Source of the DNA: Schistocerca nitens
Lineage: Eukaryota > Arthropoda > Insecta > Orthoptera > Acrididae
Length of the DNA stretch: 64,000 nt
Reading direction: 5' to 3'
Assembly (NCBI RefSeq): GCF_023898315.1
Contig: NC_064622.1
Location: 355,055,234-355,119,233, forward strand
Positions 21,716 through 32,629 of this stretch are shown piece after piece. Under the pieces are notes generated by a model, which was not told the origin of the DNA, made no database searches, and saw nothing but the letters and a program-made list of their open reading frames with translations. The translations under genes and the position numbers were made by a program. The stretch's first letter is position 1; the number at the start of each line of letters is the position of its first letter.

Positions 21716-22160
21716 AAAGCTGCAAGATGTTATGTCACGCGACCTCTGGGGTCAAGGAAACAGAACCACATCATATTCACCACCACGCCCAACCCAGCGA
21801 TGTAGAGGTTCGTCGTTTAAGTAGCGACAAACGTAGCTGCTCCAGTGAGGGGTTGCCTGTCTTGTTGGATGATGAAATTCTCCGAATCAGCAGTCAATCG
21901 TGAAAATAACCTCAACTGCGGCATATCAAGGTAACAAGTATACGTCACAGACTCCTCACAGAAGAAAAACGGCTCATACAGCTTCGTCTGTGACATTGCA
22001 CAGAAAACATTAACCTTCGGCGAATCTCGCTAATGTGCCACGATTTCATGAGGATTTTCAGTGCTCCATACTCTCACACACCTTTCCAGAACAACGGAAG
22101 GCTGCTTTGTCGCTGAATATCGGCTCGTAGACGAAATGTTCATTCTAGGTTTTGTTGATA
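21716..22160 (-). pseudogene. IS630-type transposase, central piece
   Basis: Minus-strand frame gives NPHEIVAH, RDSPKVNVFCAMSQTKLYEP, FFFCEESVTYTCYLDMPQLR and FIIQQDRQPLTGA (second catalytic D region), then a degraded stretch up to the LINE. It continues at 15380-15586. Upstream of 22160 the text changes to A+T-rich DNA and coding resumes near 22530. Confidence 0.8.
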
Positions 22161-22466
22161 TTTATAAAAGTGCTGGGTGTTTGATAAATCGATATTTAAA
22201 TGATATCATTACCGGGATTCGATGTATCGAAAAGCTATAAGTGTCAGAGTAAAAAGTATTGACATACTGGCCTAGAATAATATCGGCTAAACATTGTAAA
22301 TATACTATCGGTTATAGAGCTGTATATTTAAGTACAGATTTATTATTACAATGAAAGTTAACTTTCAAAAAAACAAATATTTACTGACAATTGCAGAAAT
22401 AATATAAAGTAAAAATATCGACGCACGATACAGCCATTCGATATCGATTTACAGGGAAAAATATGT

Positions 22467-22523
<57 letters not shown>

Positions 22524-22529
22524 GGAATA
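22161..22529. repeat. A+T-rich insert with TA microsatellite
   Basis: The stretch interrupts the IS630 transposase text. It is rich in ATCGAT/TATCGA words (AAATCGATATTTAAATGATA; GATATCGATTTACAGG) and ends in a TA run at about 22475-22521. It may be a small non-autonomous element; I could not define its ends. Confidence 0.4.
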
Positions 22530-22925
22530 TATATCCCCAGCTCATTCTCAATTGCTTCCTGTACTGTGATGCATAAGTGAAGGCGCCGGCCATAATCTTC
22601 CTGTTCCAGTTGTTTCACGAGCTGCAGACAATACGACTGAAGTGTACCCGCCATCGCAAAATCTTCCACATAGTTTGTTGCGGTATTGCAAGTTCGTTGA
22701 TATTTCTGGACTGCGTACGAAAATTTACCTCGCCGTCTCCACGGTTGCATCTGGCAAACTGGCACACTTGGTCGACCAATCCTTTTTACAGAAATACCTT
22801 GTGTCCCTAAATTGTCAATGCCAAAGCGCAATGTTCTGTTTTCATGGTGTTTCTTTTCCATAATTCCTCCTGAATGTACGCTGCACTTTTGAACCAGATA
22901 AACATCTCGCTCGTTCCAACATACA
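22530..22925 (-). pseudogene. IS630-type transposase, N-terminal piece
   Basis: Minus-strand text LGTQGISVKRIGRPSVPV, then RRRGKFSYAVQKYQRTCN, ATNYVEDFAMAGTLQSYCLQ and LEQEDYGRRLHLC fits the linker and second helix-turn-helix region before the first DDE box, as in other copies here (for example YKEQILQHLTPNDKPRR). It is probably the beginning of the same gene that continues at 21716-22160. Confidence 0.6.
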
Positions 22926-23011
22926 AAAACTCTTTCCTTGCTTTGTCGCCATTTCGTCGAGATACTGCACTCGTAACGCCAACTGGCGTGCGCAATGCAT
23001 ACTCGGTGGTC

Positions 23012-23100
23012 CATAGTGTCCAAGAGCTCACTTCGTCAGCGCATCTGACGATGGCGACATGTATGATCGCCGAAATATTGTGCCCGTTGGACACTATGGA
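23012..23100. repeat. Inverted repeat within retroposon-like tail
   Basis: TCCATAGTGTCCA (23012-23024) and TGGACACTATGGA (23088-23100) are perfect reverse complements. Between them, GCGCATCTGACGATGGCGAC and GATCGCCGAAATATTGTG resemble a 3' untranslated motif of insect retroposons. Confidence 0.55.
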
Positions 23101-23299
23101 CTGGCAGTACCCCCATGGACTGTTCCAGCAAGACATACTCGGTGAGTTTACTGTTCCATTCACGCATGAGTCATCTTTGCATATGCAATATTTTGAAAAA
23201 TAATGAGCTTTGAAACCGAATGAATCATTTGTAGTAGACCTGTATACTGAAACGAGTGTTTATATACCTGCAGCGGATAATGGTCACACAAAGAAACTA

Positions 23300-24416
23300 T
23301 ACTGTCCAGTCACATTAATGCGACCGCGTGTTAAAAGCCTGAATAACCACCTTTTACAGCACGTAATGATGCGAGACGTGCAAGAAGAGAGTTAGTGAGG
23401 TTCTGAAAGGTACGGAAGGGACGTGAAGCCATGGCGACTCCAGTGCGGTGGACAGCTGCGTTGGGTTTCTCGGCTGAGGATCCACAGCGCAAATATCCCG
23501 ATCGAGGTGCTCCCACACATTCTCGATTGGTTTTAATCCAGGGAGTTTGGTGGCCAGGGGAGTACCGTAAACTCATCCTGGTGCTCTTCGAATCACAAAC
23601 CAGCTGTGTGACAGGGTGTAGTGTCCTGCAGGTAGATGCCAACGTGCTGGAGAAAAAAAAACTGCATGTAGGAATGGATAAGGCTCCAAGGATATATGCA
23701 TAGTTGTATTGGTCCATTGGGTCTTCCAAAATGAGATTAGCCAGGGAATACATTGAACACTTTTCCCAGAGCATAACACTCCATTCTCTGGCCAGGTGTC
23801 TGATTTCAGACTTCTCACGCCGTACACGACACAGCAAGAAACGTGATTCATCCCAGAAGGTCACCTGTCGTCACTCAGTGGACGTCTAGTTGCGGCAAAT
23901 TCCAGCCTTCGTCGTCTACCAAAGCAGTCTGCATGGACCAGGCGCCTGCTGCGGAGGCCCATACGCAGCAACTTCGCTGAACGGTCTTCGAGGAGACACT
24001 GTTCGTAGCCCCTTGGTCATCTGGGTGGCCAGTTGCTCAACAGTTGCACGGCTAATCGCCCGCCACATTTCCGCAGGCGTCTCTCCGCTGTCATCTATGG
24101 CCAATGGCGCACCACAGTTGACTCTGCGCCGATTTTGAACAGCGCCATTTTGCCTTGTACGGTGTGCTTTAACCACGACGGCACGTGAGCAATTTACAGA
24201 CTTTCTGGGAGGCTTCCACCCATTGGTGCGAGAACCAATGATCATGCCGTTTCAGACGTCAGATAAATCGCTTCATTGCCCCGTTATGACAACGGCTGCA
24301 CTGTTTTCTGCGTCCACCCTAGCATACTCTCCAATGCTAGTGCTGCCGCTTGCCTTCTGAGTGTTTATTGCATGTTGACGTCTAACATACGCGGTGGTCA
24401 CATTAATGCGACTGTA
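23300..24416 (-). mobile_element. Tc1-like transposon with both ends
   Basis: The left end TACTGTCCAGTCACATTAAT is mirrored by CACATTAATGCGACTGTA at 24399-24416; both ends abut TA. The 1.1 kb interior has minus-strand transposase relics in several frames: ARLASLRAVK-type start, FWDESRFLLCRVRREKSEIR near 23840 (first D box) and PTCSFFFSSTLASTCRTLHP near 23640. The gene is badly broken. It is the same family as the fragment at 8203-8815. Confidence 0.8.
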
Positions 24417-24497
24417 TCGTTTATCTTGTTCACCAGGTGGTACTTTTGCCATGGCTGGCTAATACATGGTATTAGCGTGGATTGTTCTGCGGCTGCT

Positions 24498-24653
24498 CTG
24501 GAACCGCGCGACCGCTACGGTCGCAGGTTCTAATCCTGCCTCGGGCATGGATGTGTGTGGTGTCCTTAGGTTAGTTAGGTTTACGTAGCACTAAGTTCTA
24601 GGGGACTGATGGCCTCAGATGTTAAGTCCCATAGTGCTCAGAGCCATTTTTTT
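24498..24653 (+). repeat. SINE type A, 5'-truncated
   Basis: It starts in the tRNA-like head (GGAACCGCGCGACCGCTACG), includes B box GGTTCTAATCCTGCC and the full tail to CAGAGCCATTTTTTT. The first 30 bp or so of the head are absent. Confidence 0.88.
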
Positions 24654-24689
24654 GTCCTGCGGCTGACTAATATGCTGTCGGTTGTGCTT

Positions 24690-24960
24690 ACGTATGGAGG
24701 CAGTTGTGGTGAGTGGCGATGCTGCGTTACTGTCTTCTGCGAGCGGCTCGCGACGGTGGCAGATAAGAAGCGGCCGCGACCTGCCGCACGGCGGCCCACG
24801 TGTGTGACTGTCTGGACTGAAATACCCTGCGGCAGGCGCCTCCTCCAAGGCCAGCTGGCGGCGCCTTTGATCTCGCAGCCACGCGGCTTCTTGCGTCAAC
24901 ACTGCTCACCGCGGGACACTCCCTAGCCCGCCCGCCGCGCCTCTATTTATAATAACCGAA
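24690..24960. other. CpG-rich patch with TATA-like box
   Basis: A dense CG stretch (CGGCCGCGACCTGCCGCACG; CCCGCCCGCCGCGCC) is followed at 24942-24952 by TATTTATAATA. This could be an old promoter region, host or element-derived, but no transcript feature can be tied to it. Confidence 0.35.
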
Positions 24961-25246
24961 CGCTTTGTCTGCGCCACCAGCGTCTTCCCATACACACAGG
25001 TAACCTCGTCGAATCCGAGTTCCAAAACTAAACTGCTAAGTAAATGTACCACTCTCACGACTTGCGTAGTTTTTGATTGTTTTGTTCCGAAACCTTTTGA
25101 CTACATAATGGGTGTTTCCGTACGAGCGTGCAAAAATGTAACAGGGCATAGATAATGTTCCACTGAACAGTTTGAGGTAGGCAACCTGGGGTCGGAGAGG
25201 CCATCTTTAATGAGATATGGAAGTAAACTTGTCTACTACCTTGTCT

Positions 25247-25430
25247 AGCAGCCGGACGTTGTGACCGAGTGGTTCTGGGCGCTTCAGTCCGGAACCGCGC
25301 TGCTGCTACGGTCGCAGGTTCGACTCCTGCCTCGGGCATGGCTGTGTGTAATGTCCTTCGGTTAGGTTTAAGTAGTTCAAAGTCTAGGGGACTGATGACC
25401 TCAGATGTTAAGTCCCATAGTGTTTGGAGC

Positions 25431-25433
<3 letters not shown>
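25247..25433 (+). repeat. SINE type A, complete with degenerate tail
   Basis: Head GCAGCCGGACGTTGTGACCG, B box GGTTCGACTCCTGCC, tail ending GTCCCATAGTGTTTGGAGCC. It leads directly into a TA microsatellite, so the right target duplication cannot be read. Confidence 0.9.

Positions 25434-25508
<75 letters not shown>
25434..25508. repeat. TA microsatellite
   Basis: About 75 bp of uninterrupted TA, starting at the 3' end of the SINE. Confidence 0.97.
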
Positions 25509-25511
<3 letters not shown>

Positions 25512-25639
25512 CTAGCATTACCTTTTTCCAGCTTATTCACAACTAACATACGTCCAAGTTTACACGTATTGTGCTGTTTATTTGCATGTACATCCTTTAT
25601 TTCCTGCCAGGAAACAAGAAAGACGAACCTGATTATTAG

Positions 25640-25980
25640 GATGTCATGATGCCATAGGCCGTCTGAATGGCCGCCTGTACTTGAGATTCGTTCAAAGAGT
25701 ACCACCTGAGTCGTTGGAGAACGTACTCTTGGCTGGTCGTGAGAGGATGTGGATTCAACATAGCGGTGCACCGCCTCACTTCAGTATAGATGTCGGGAGC
25801 CACCCCAATGCTGTATTTCTTGGTCACTGGATTGGAAGGAGAGGTCCTATTCCATGGTCTGCGAGGTCACCTGACCTGAATCCCCCTGATTATTTCTTTG
25901 CAGCTGCCTGTGGCGTAATTCGAAACACACCAGCAATATTTGTCAGGATGGCCGTCAGCTTCAGCACATTTTGAACGATA
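25640..25980 (+). pseudogene. IS630-type transposase, C-terminal fragment
   Basis: Plus-strand frame: RFVQRVPPESLENVLLAGRE, RMWIQHSGAPPHFSIDV (second catalytic box with the D replaced by S in QHSGAPPH) and HWIGRRGPIPWSARSPDLNP (third box). It is a fragment only; the N-terminus and terminal repeats are not found. Confidence 0.8.
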
Positions 25981-26068
25981 CAAGTGGTACGTTTATTGTG
26001 TCAATGATGTTTTATTTATTTAGCGTATAGCATTACATTTGAACAGCGACTAGCAATTATGGATTACA

Positions 26069-27402
26069 TACGAGGTGTGGCTAGAAAAAAACCGGACTAG
26101 TACTGGTGAAACAATAAAACGAATGCAATAAGGCTGAAAGTCGCGTGGCCTGTCACGTGACTCTCGCTCCGCCTACTGCTCGAGTTTCATCTGCCTCCTG
26201 CACTCAGTCTGCCCGTGGCGTCTGTTTTAAGTAGTTGACGTTTTGTCTGTGCGTCGGAAAATGTTGAGTGTACAGAAAGAACAGCGTGTTAACATCAAAT
26301 TTTGTTTCAAACTAGGAAAATCTGCAAGTGAAACGTTTGTAATGTTACAACAAGTGTACGGCGATGATTGTTTATCGCGAACACAAGTGTTTGAGTGGTT
26401 TAAACGATTTAAAGATGGCCGCGAAGACACCAGTGATGACACTCGCACTGGCAGACCATTGTCAGCAAAAACTGATGCAAACATTGAAAAAATCGGTAAA
26501 CTTGTTCGACAAGATCGCCATTTAACAATCAGAGCAGTGTCTGAGTTAACAGGAGTTGACAAGGAAAGTGTTAGGCAGATTCTTCATGAAAGTTTCAACA
26601 TGAACAAAGTGTGTTCAAAAATGGTTCCAAAGTGTCTCACAATTGAACAGAAGGAACGCTGAAGAATGATTTGTTCTGACATCCTGGAAAACATTGAAAG
26701 TGATCCCACCTTCTTACAAAATGTTATTACTTGCGATGAATCGTGGTTTTTTACTTACGATCCCGAAACTAAACGCCAATCGATGCATTGGAAAACTCCT
26801 GGTTCTCCACGACAAAAAAAAGCACGAATGTCAAAATCGAAATTCAAGGCAATGATGATTGTTTTTTTTTTTTTTTTTTGACATCAAAGGGATTGTGCAC
26901 ATTGATTGGGTACCAGAGGGACAAACAGTGAATCAGCATTACTACATTAGCGTCCTGGCTACCCTACGTGAGCGAGTACGGAGAAAACGGAACGATTTGT
27001 GGAGAAAAAAGTCATGGATCCTTCACCAAGACAATGCCCCAGCTCACAGTGCGTTGTCAGTGAAGACGTTTTTGGCAAAACACAACATTCCCATCTTAGA
27101 TCATCCACCCTACTCACCTGATTTGGCCCCCTGTGACTTTTTTCTTTTCCCTAAAGTCAAGTCAGCTTTGAAAGGAACTAGATTTGAGACTGTTGAAGCA
27201 GTAAAAGAAAAAGCGACGGAAGTAATGTATGGACTTACCGAAAATGATCTGCAGCATTGCTATGAACAGTGGAAAATTCGTATGGAGCGGTGTAGAGACC
27301 GAGGAGGAGAGTACATTGAAGGAGATAACATGAAATTGTAAATAATTGTAAATAAATGTTTTTTCCAGCATCAGTCCGGTTTTTTTCTAGCCGCACCTCG
27401 TA
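26069..27402 (+). mobile_element. mariner transposon, complete ends
   Basis: Inverted terminal repeats of about 36 bp: left CGAGGTGTGGCTAGAAAAAA at 26071 and right mirror TTTTTTTCTAGCCGCACCTC ending at 27400, with few mismatches, each flanked by TA. Total 1.33 kb, the size of a complete mariner. Confidence 0.95.
26243..27341 (+). pseudogene. mariner (DD34D) transposase, two lesions
   Basis: The frame starts MSVRRKMLSVQKEQRVNIKF (the second Met, 26261, is an alternative start). Helix-turn-helix domains: SRTQVFEWFKRFKDGRED and DKESVRQILHESFNMNKV. Catalytic boxes: VITCDESWFFTYDPETKRQS, ILHQDNAPAHSALSV and YSPDLAPCDFFLFPKVKSAL, the DD34D set. Breaks: a TGA after TIEQKER near 26660, in frame with the continuation and probably once CGA, and an 18-base T run at 26862-26879 where relatives have about 8, which shifts the frame before DIKGIVHIDW. 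All else reads well, so the copy is fairly young. Confidence 0.93.
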
Positions 27403-27479
27403 GTTTTACAAAATTTTACAAAAATATATTATTTTCATAATTTATAATTTAAAAAATAAGTCTATAAATTAATATTAAA

Positions 27480-28340
27480 TTTGTCGATCCATTCAAGGGC
27501 TGCCTCTGTCACTTCAAAGAAATCTTCCAAGTTCCCCTGTTAGGCTCTTCTGCTACAGCTTGTTACAATGTGATGGATCGTCTGGTGTTCATTACCACAG
27601 TCACATTGAGAAGATGAAGCCGTTCCCCATCGGTAGTGGTTTTCAGCACAGATGCCGTGGCCTGTGTGGATCCGATTAATTGTTTTCCAGGCACGTCGCG
27701 TTAGGTCCATACCGGCTGGTCTTGTGTCAGGTGTTTGGAGGGTCTGACGTTCCTCGTGGGCAATAGTGTTCCACATTTCTGTTCACTTGTTGTTGATACT
27801 GAAAGTAGCTGCCTGTAGCGATTCTGCCAGTAGGACAGATGGCTGCCTAGATTCGAATCGGCTCATTCGGAGTGCAATAACGTCAGAGTGCATTGGAAGC
27901 TCGGGGATTTTAAGTAATTTTTGGTATTCCTTGAGGAGGGCGTTCTGTTTTCGGAGGTCTGGTGGCGCAATGTTGCTTAGAGGTGGTAACCAGTATAGAG
28001 GAGTAGATTTGACGCAGCCTGTTATTGTCCTAATTGCTGCATTTAGCTCCACGTCAATTTTTCTCACATGTGTGCTACTGAGCCACACTAGGGCACAGTA
28101 TTCAGCAACAGAATAGAGTAGCCCTAAGGCAGTGCATCGCACTGTCGTATCTCTTGTGCCCCATGAGGTACCACTCAGCTTCTGTATGACGTTACTCCGT
28201 GATCTCAGCTTTGCTGCGGTGTTTTCTATGTGCTTCTGTAAGAGAGGATTCTATCAAGAGTCACTCCTAGATACTTGGCGGTGAAGGACCTGGCCATTCA
28301 ACTTCGCATTGGCCATTGTTATTAAGGTGAAAGCAGCTGT
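27480..28340 (-). mobile_element. LINE fragment (Jockey-like ORF2 C-terminus)
   Basis: Minus-strand frames: AKLNGQVLHRQV-type RT text near 28300, LLYSVAEYCALVWLSSTHVR and IRTITGCVKSTPLYWLPPLS near 27960-28110, then the C-terminal RAWKTINRIHTGHGICAENH and CDCGNEHQTIHHIVTSCSRR near 27540-27700. These are the thumb and tail of an RT with the terminal cysteine/histidine region. Upstream RT and endonuclease are absent. Confidence 0.8.
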
Positions 28341-28859
28341 CTTCAGTCTTCGTTGGATTTGGTATCAGTGAGGGTATTTGCAGTTAACTGTAACTAATGT
28401 AAATAAAGAAGTCCACATTAACGTGAATTTATTCTAATTATCTCCTTAAGCTGGCTTCTTCAACCCCAGGTTCCCTATCTCAAACTGTTCAGTGGCGCAG
28501 CCGCTATGTCCTGTTAAATTTTTCAAGCCCTGTATTAAAATAAAAGTGCACAATCACGATAGTTCAGGAGGGCGCGCTATGCCTGCACAGTGCACAACAC
28601 AATGCGGCTTGTGTCCACTCCAGTAGGCCTCTAGGGGTGATTTAAAGCTTAGAACCTGTCTATCAACAATTAAATAAACTCATTTTACTGCCATAAAGTT
28701 TTTAGACATAAAAGGGCAAGTGGAAAAGTTCGCGAAATCATCACCATATGTCAGCGATTGTTCAACGAGCTTGCCGCTTAAACATAGATCCCTTGTGAGC
28801 AAACACGTGACACGTCAGTACTCTGGGTAGAGACCTGTGGTGCGGACGTGTCACTGGCG

Positions 28860-29690
28860 GACCCTGCTCCTCCATATTCAGCTGCTGCGAAGTGGACAAA
28901 CGAGTTTAAATTTGGTCGGGAAGATGATCCCCGTATCGGTCGGCCAAGATGTGTCACTACCCAAAAAAATTATTGCAAAACTGCATAAAATGGCCATGGA
29001 ACACCGCCGAGTTAAAGTACGTATTGCTGAAGCTAGAGGGATGCCATCTGAACGAACGGAAACATCACATTTTAACAGTGGAACTGTATATGAAAAATTT
29101 GCCTGCTATATGGGTGCCGCGACTCTTGACGCAGGATCAGAAATGCATCAGACTGGAAATGTCCGAACAATGTTTGACCCGTTTTCAGAGCAAGCAACAA
29201 GATTTTTTACGCCGGTCTATGACCACAGATGAAACTTGGATCCACTACTATAACCCAGACACAAAACAATAGTCAATGCAAAGGAAAGGTGTTGATTCAC
29301 CACAACCAAAGAAAGCAAAGGCAATACGGTTGTTCTGAAACATCACGGACTCAGATTTCCGGGATACGAAAGGTATTCTACTGATAGATTATCTTCCCAC
29401 TGGCCAAACAGTTACGGGTCAATACTACGCTAACCTCTTGAACCAACTGCAGCGAAAGATTCGCCAAAGAAGGCCAGATTTGGCAAGGAAGAAAGACATG
29501 TTTCATCAAGACAATGCGCGCCCACACGATAGTACCGTCGCCGTGGCAAAAATAAGTGAACCAATATATGAAGTGTAGCCACATCCGCCTTATTCGCCTC
29601 ATTTGGCTCCATCAGACTTCCATCTGCTCCACAGCCTCGAAAGTTTTCTCAGTGGAAGGATTTTCTCTTCAAACTAAAAACTAAAGGCCG
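28860..29690 (+). pseudogene. mariner transposase relic (second family)
   Basis: Plus-strand text in shifting frames: KWTNEFKFGREDDPRIGRPR, then MSEQCLTRFQSKQQDFLRRS, TTDETWIHYYNPDTKQ (first catalytic box), GILLIDYLPTGQTVTGQYYA, DMFHQDNARPHDSTVAVAKI and PHPPYSPHLAPSDFHLL (third box with H for D). Numerous stops. Terminal repeats were not found. Confidence 0.82.
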
Positions 29691-29739
29691 CATATGTTAC
29701 TTACACAAATTTCTCATGAAATTTCATTACTCTACATTC

Positions 29740-30969
29740 ATTACTTTTTGTTGTTGCGATTTGTTTCTGCCGCTGACTTTCGGAAAAACATCATCCACAC
29801 AATTCCGAAGACGGCAAGAGCTGACAAGTGCGAGAATTATCGCACAATCAACTTAACAGCTCATGCATCGAAGCTGCTTACAAGAATAATATACAGAAGA
29901 ATGGAAAAGAAAATTGAGAATGCGCTAGGTGACGATCAGTTTGGCTTTAGGAAAAGTAAAGGGACGAGAGAGGCAATTCTGACGTTACGGCTAATAATGG
30001 AAGCAAGGCTAAAGAAAAATCAAGACACTTACGTAGTATTTGTCGACCTGGAAAAAGCGTTCGACAATATAAAATGGTGCAAGCTGTTCGAGATTCTGAA
30101 AAAAGTAGGGGTAAGCTATAGGGAGAGACGGGTCATATACAATATGTACAACAACCAAGAGGGAATAATAAGAGTGGACGATCAAGAACAAAGTGCTCGT
30201 ATTAAGAAGGGTGTAAGACAAGGCTGTAACCTTTCGCCCCTACTCTTCAATCTGTACATCGAGGAAGCAATGATGGAAATAAAAGTAAGGTTCAGGAGTG
30301 GAATTAAAATACAAGGTGAAAGGATATCAATGATACGATTCGCTGATGAAATTGCTATCCTGAGTGAAAGTGAAGAAGAATTAAATGATTTGTTGAACGG
30401 AATGAACAGTCTAATGAGTACACAGTATGGTTTGAGAATAAATCGGAGAAAGACGAAGGTAATGAGAAGTAGTAGAAATGAGAACAGCGAGAAACTTAAC
30501 ATCAGGATTGATGGTCACGAAGTCAATGAAGTTAAGGAATTCTGCTACCTAGGCAATAAAATAACCAATGACGGACGGAGCAAGGAGGACATCAAAAGCA
30601 GACTCGCTATGGCAAAAAAGGCATTTCTGGCCAAGAGAAGTCTACTAATATCAAATACCGGCATTTGAGGAAGAAATTTCTGAGGATGCACGTGTGGAGT
30701 ACAGCATTGTATGGTAGTGAAACATGGACTGTGGGAAAACCGGAAGAGAATCGAAGCCATTGAGATGTGGTGCTATAGACGAATGTTGAAAATTAGGTGG
30801 ACTGATAAGGTAAGGAATGAGGAGGTTCTGCGCAGAATCGGAGAGGAAAGGAATATGTGGAAAACACTGATAAGGAGAAGGGACAGGATGATAGGACATC
30901 TGCTAAGGCATGAGGGAATGACTTCCATGGTACTAGAGGGAGCTGTAGAGGGCAAAAACTGTAGAGGAA
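29740..30969 (+). mobile_element. LINE fragment (RTE/BovB-like RT)
   Basis: A long open frame at 29694-30668 encodes RT: ENYRTINLTAHASKLLTRII, DDQFGFRKSKGTREAILTLR, TYVVFVDLEKAFDNIKWCKL, VRQGCNLSPLLFNLYIEEAM and MIRFADEIAILSES. The active site reads FADE instead of FADD. After a shift near 30668 the C-terminal part follows (IEAIEMWCYRRMLKIRWTDK; RRRDRMIGHLLRHEGMTSMV), the same family as 6810-7331. The last 30 or so codons are cut off by a SINE head at 30970. Confidence 0.87.
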
Positions 30970-31073
30970 GACATCACACACATCCATGCCGCAGGCAGGA
31001 TTCGAACCTGCGACCGTAGCGGTCGCGCGGTTCCAGACTCAAGCGCCTAGAACCACTCGGCCAAATCGGCCGG
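30970..31073 (-). repeat. SINE type A, head only
   Basis: Minus strand: GCCGGCCGATTTGGCCGAGT head and B box GGTTCGAATCCTGCC, ending after GGATGTGTGTGATG. The whole 3' tail is missing, and the piece abuts LINE sequences of two families on its two sides. Confidence 0.85.
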
Positions 31074-31080
31074 CTCCGCA

Positions 31081-31887
31081 GACAGAGATCCTATGCAACT
31101 CAGCTTGTTGTGTTCTTCCGTGACATCCACAGCGCTGCAGACAACGGCGCTCAGTTTGAGGCCAGTGTTCCTTGATTTGAGGAAAGCATATGAAAGCATA
31201 TGACGCCCCGTACTGTCATTTAGTGAAAAAAGAGCTTACCTAGTGTAAAACCAGATTTGCCACTGGATTCAACACCTCCTTGCACATAGAACTCAACAAA
31301 TCGCTCTTAACGCAACAAAATCGACAGATGTAAAGATAATTTCGGGGGTACCTGAACGAAGTGTTACAGGAGCGTTATTGCTTTTAGTGTACATACTCGT
31401 AAATGATTTAGTAGAAAGCGTCAGACGGTCTTTAAGACGTTCACAGATACTGAGGTCCTGTATAACAAAGTTACAACGCTAGAAGACAGTATCGGTTTGT
31501 AGAATGATCTGCGGATGATAAATGAATGATGCAGGCTCTGGCACTTAACCCTGAACGTAAATAAATAGAACATCTTGCGCATACACAGATAAAGAGAGCC
31601 ATTGCTGCACAATTACACTACTGATGACAGATTGCTGAAGACAGTACGTACCGTAAAATATCAAGGAGTAACTATCCAGAGAACTATTCAGAGCGACCTT
31701 AAGTGGACTGACCAGACAAAATAAAAAGTAGGAAAAAGCACATGCCAAACTGATTCGTAAGAAAAATCTTAAGGAAATGTAACTCATACACGAAGGAAGT
31801 GGCTTATAATGTACTCGTCCGTCCTATTCTTGAGTACTGTTCAAAGGGGATCCTTACCACGTAGGATTGATAAGAGAGAGGGAGAGA

Positions 31888-31923
<36 letters not shown>

Positions 31924-32109
31924 TCGAAAGAAAAGCGGCGCGCTTAGCAACGGGATCGTTTAGCCGGCGAGAAACCATTACAGAGATGCTCAACAAACTC
32001 CAGTGGCAGAAGTTACAAGAGATTGTAATGGTTCTTTATTTACGTGACCATTACGGCGCTCAAACCCCAATTCTCGATACCAGTAATATCGTACTACTTT
32101 TCTGCGAAG
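31081..32109 (+). mobile_element. Degenerate LINE (CR1/Jockey-like), main part
   Basis: The same family as 3652-4915 and 43790-45150. Translated pieces: ATQLVVFFRDIHSAADNGAQ, GVPERSVTGALLLL, VKYQGVTIQ and the C-terminal RKAARLATGSFSRRETITEM plus LNKLQWQKL near 31930-32010. A GA run of about 45 bp at 31876-31922 lies inside the coding text. All frames carry many stops, so the copy is old. Confidence 0.75.
31876..31922. repeat. GA microsatellite inside a LINE
   Basis: A GAGAGA run with one GACAGA interruption, located within the C-terminal RT text. Confidence 0.93.
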
Positions 32110-32629
32110 TAACAGACATATTTTTGTGAGAATATTCACATTTGGTTTTATTAATGTATAGGATGATGTGGTAATTAAGAAGAGGTATATGTGAATTTAC
32201 AAGAAGTTTAATAAAAATGTGGATCGTGAACACCAAGTCAAAAATTATTTCTACCATACCATTGTTCTGCTCTGGGATTGTTTGCTCATTAAGAATTTCC
32301 TGAAAAACGCATTTGTTAGGTCTTCAAATATTGCTAAAATACAGATCTGGACCTTCTAGCAGTCAAAGTGGAATCACCCTAGAATCAACAAGATGAGCCA
32401 TAACAACTTCGACGAAATCTACGTGGGAATCCATTCAAGATAAGTGCCAAAATTGACTTTTACAGTGACTTCATTATTTCCATTCTGACGATACCGTCCA
32501 CAGTCAATAACTTTGTTGTTGCCTGATAAAGCGAACATATGCTGCGTGAGCAACATTATTAATCTGATTTCTAACCTACTTTGCAAGTGGTGGTATTGTT
32601 AGAAGATGCACCATGGAGAGGTTTACTAT
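32110..32629. other. Unidentified insert between two LINE parts
   Basis: Coding text of the LINE stops near 32110 and resumes near 32630, so this 0.5 kb is probably a later insertion. I found no terminal repeats or coding content. Confidence 0.4.

Noticed and set aside
22466-23023. 185-codon minus-strand frame as a host gene
   Set aside because: The middle resembles an IS630 transposase, and its end is a TA microsatellite translation.
25269-25771. Open frames made of alternating Ile and Tyr
   Set aside because: Translation of the TA microsatellite joined to SINE text.
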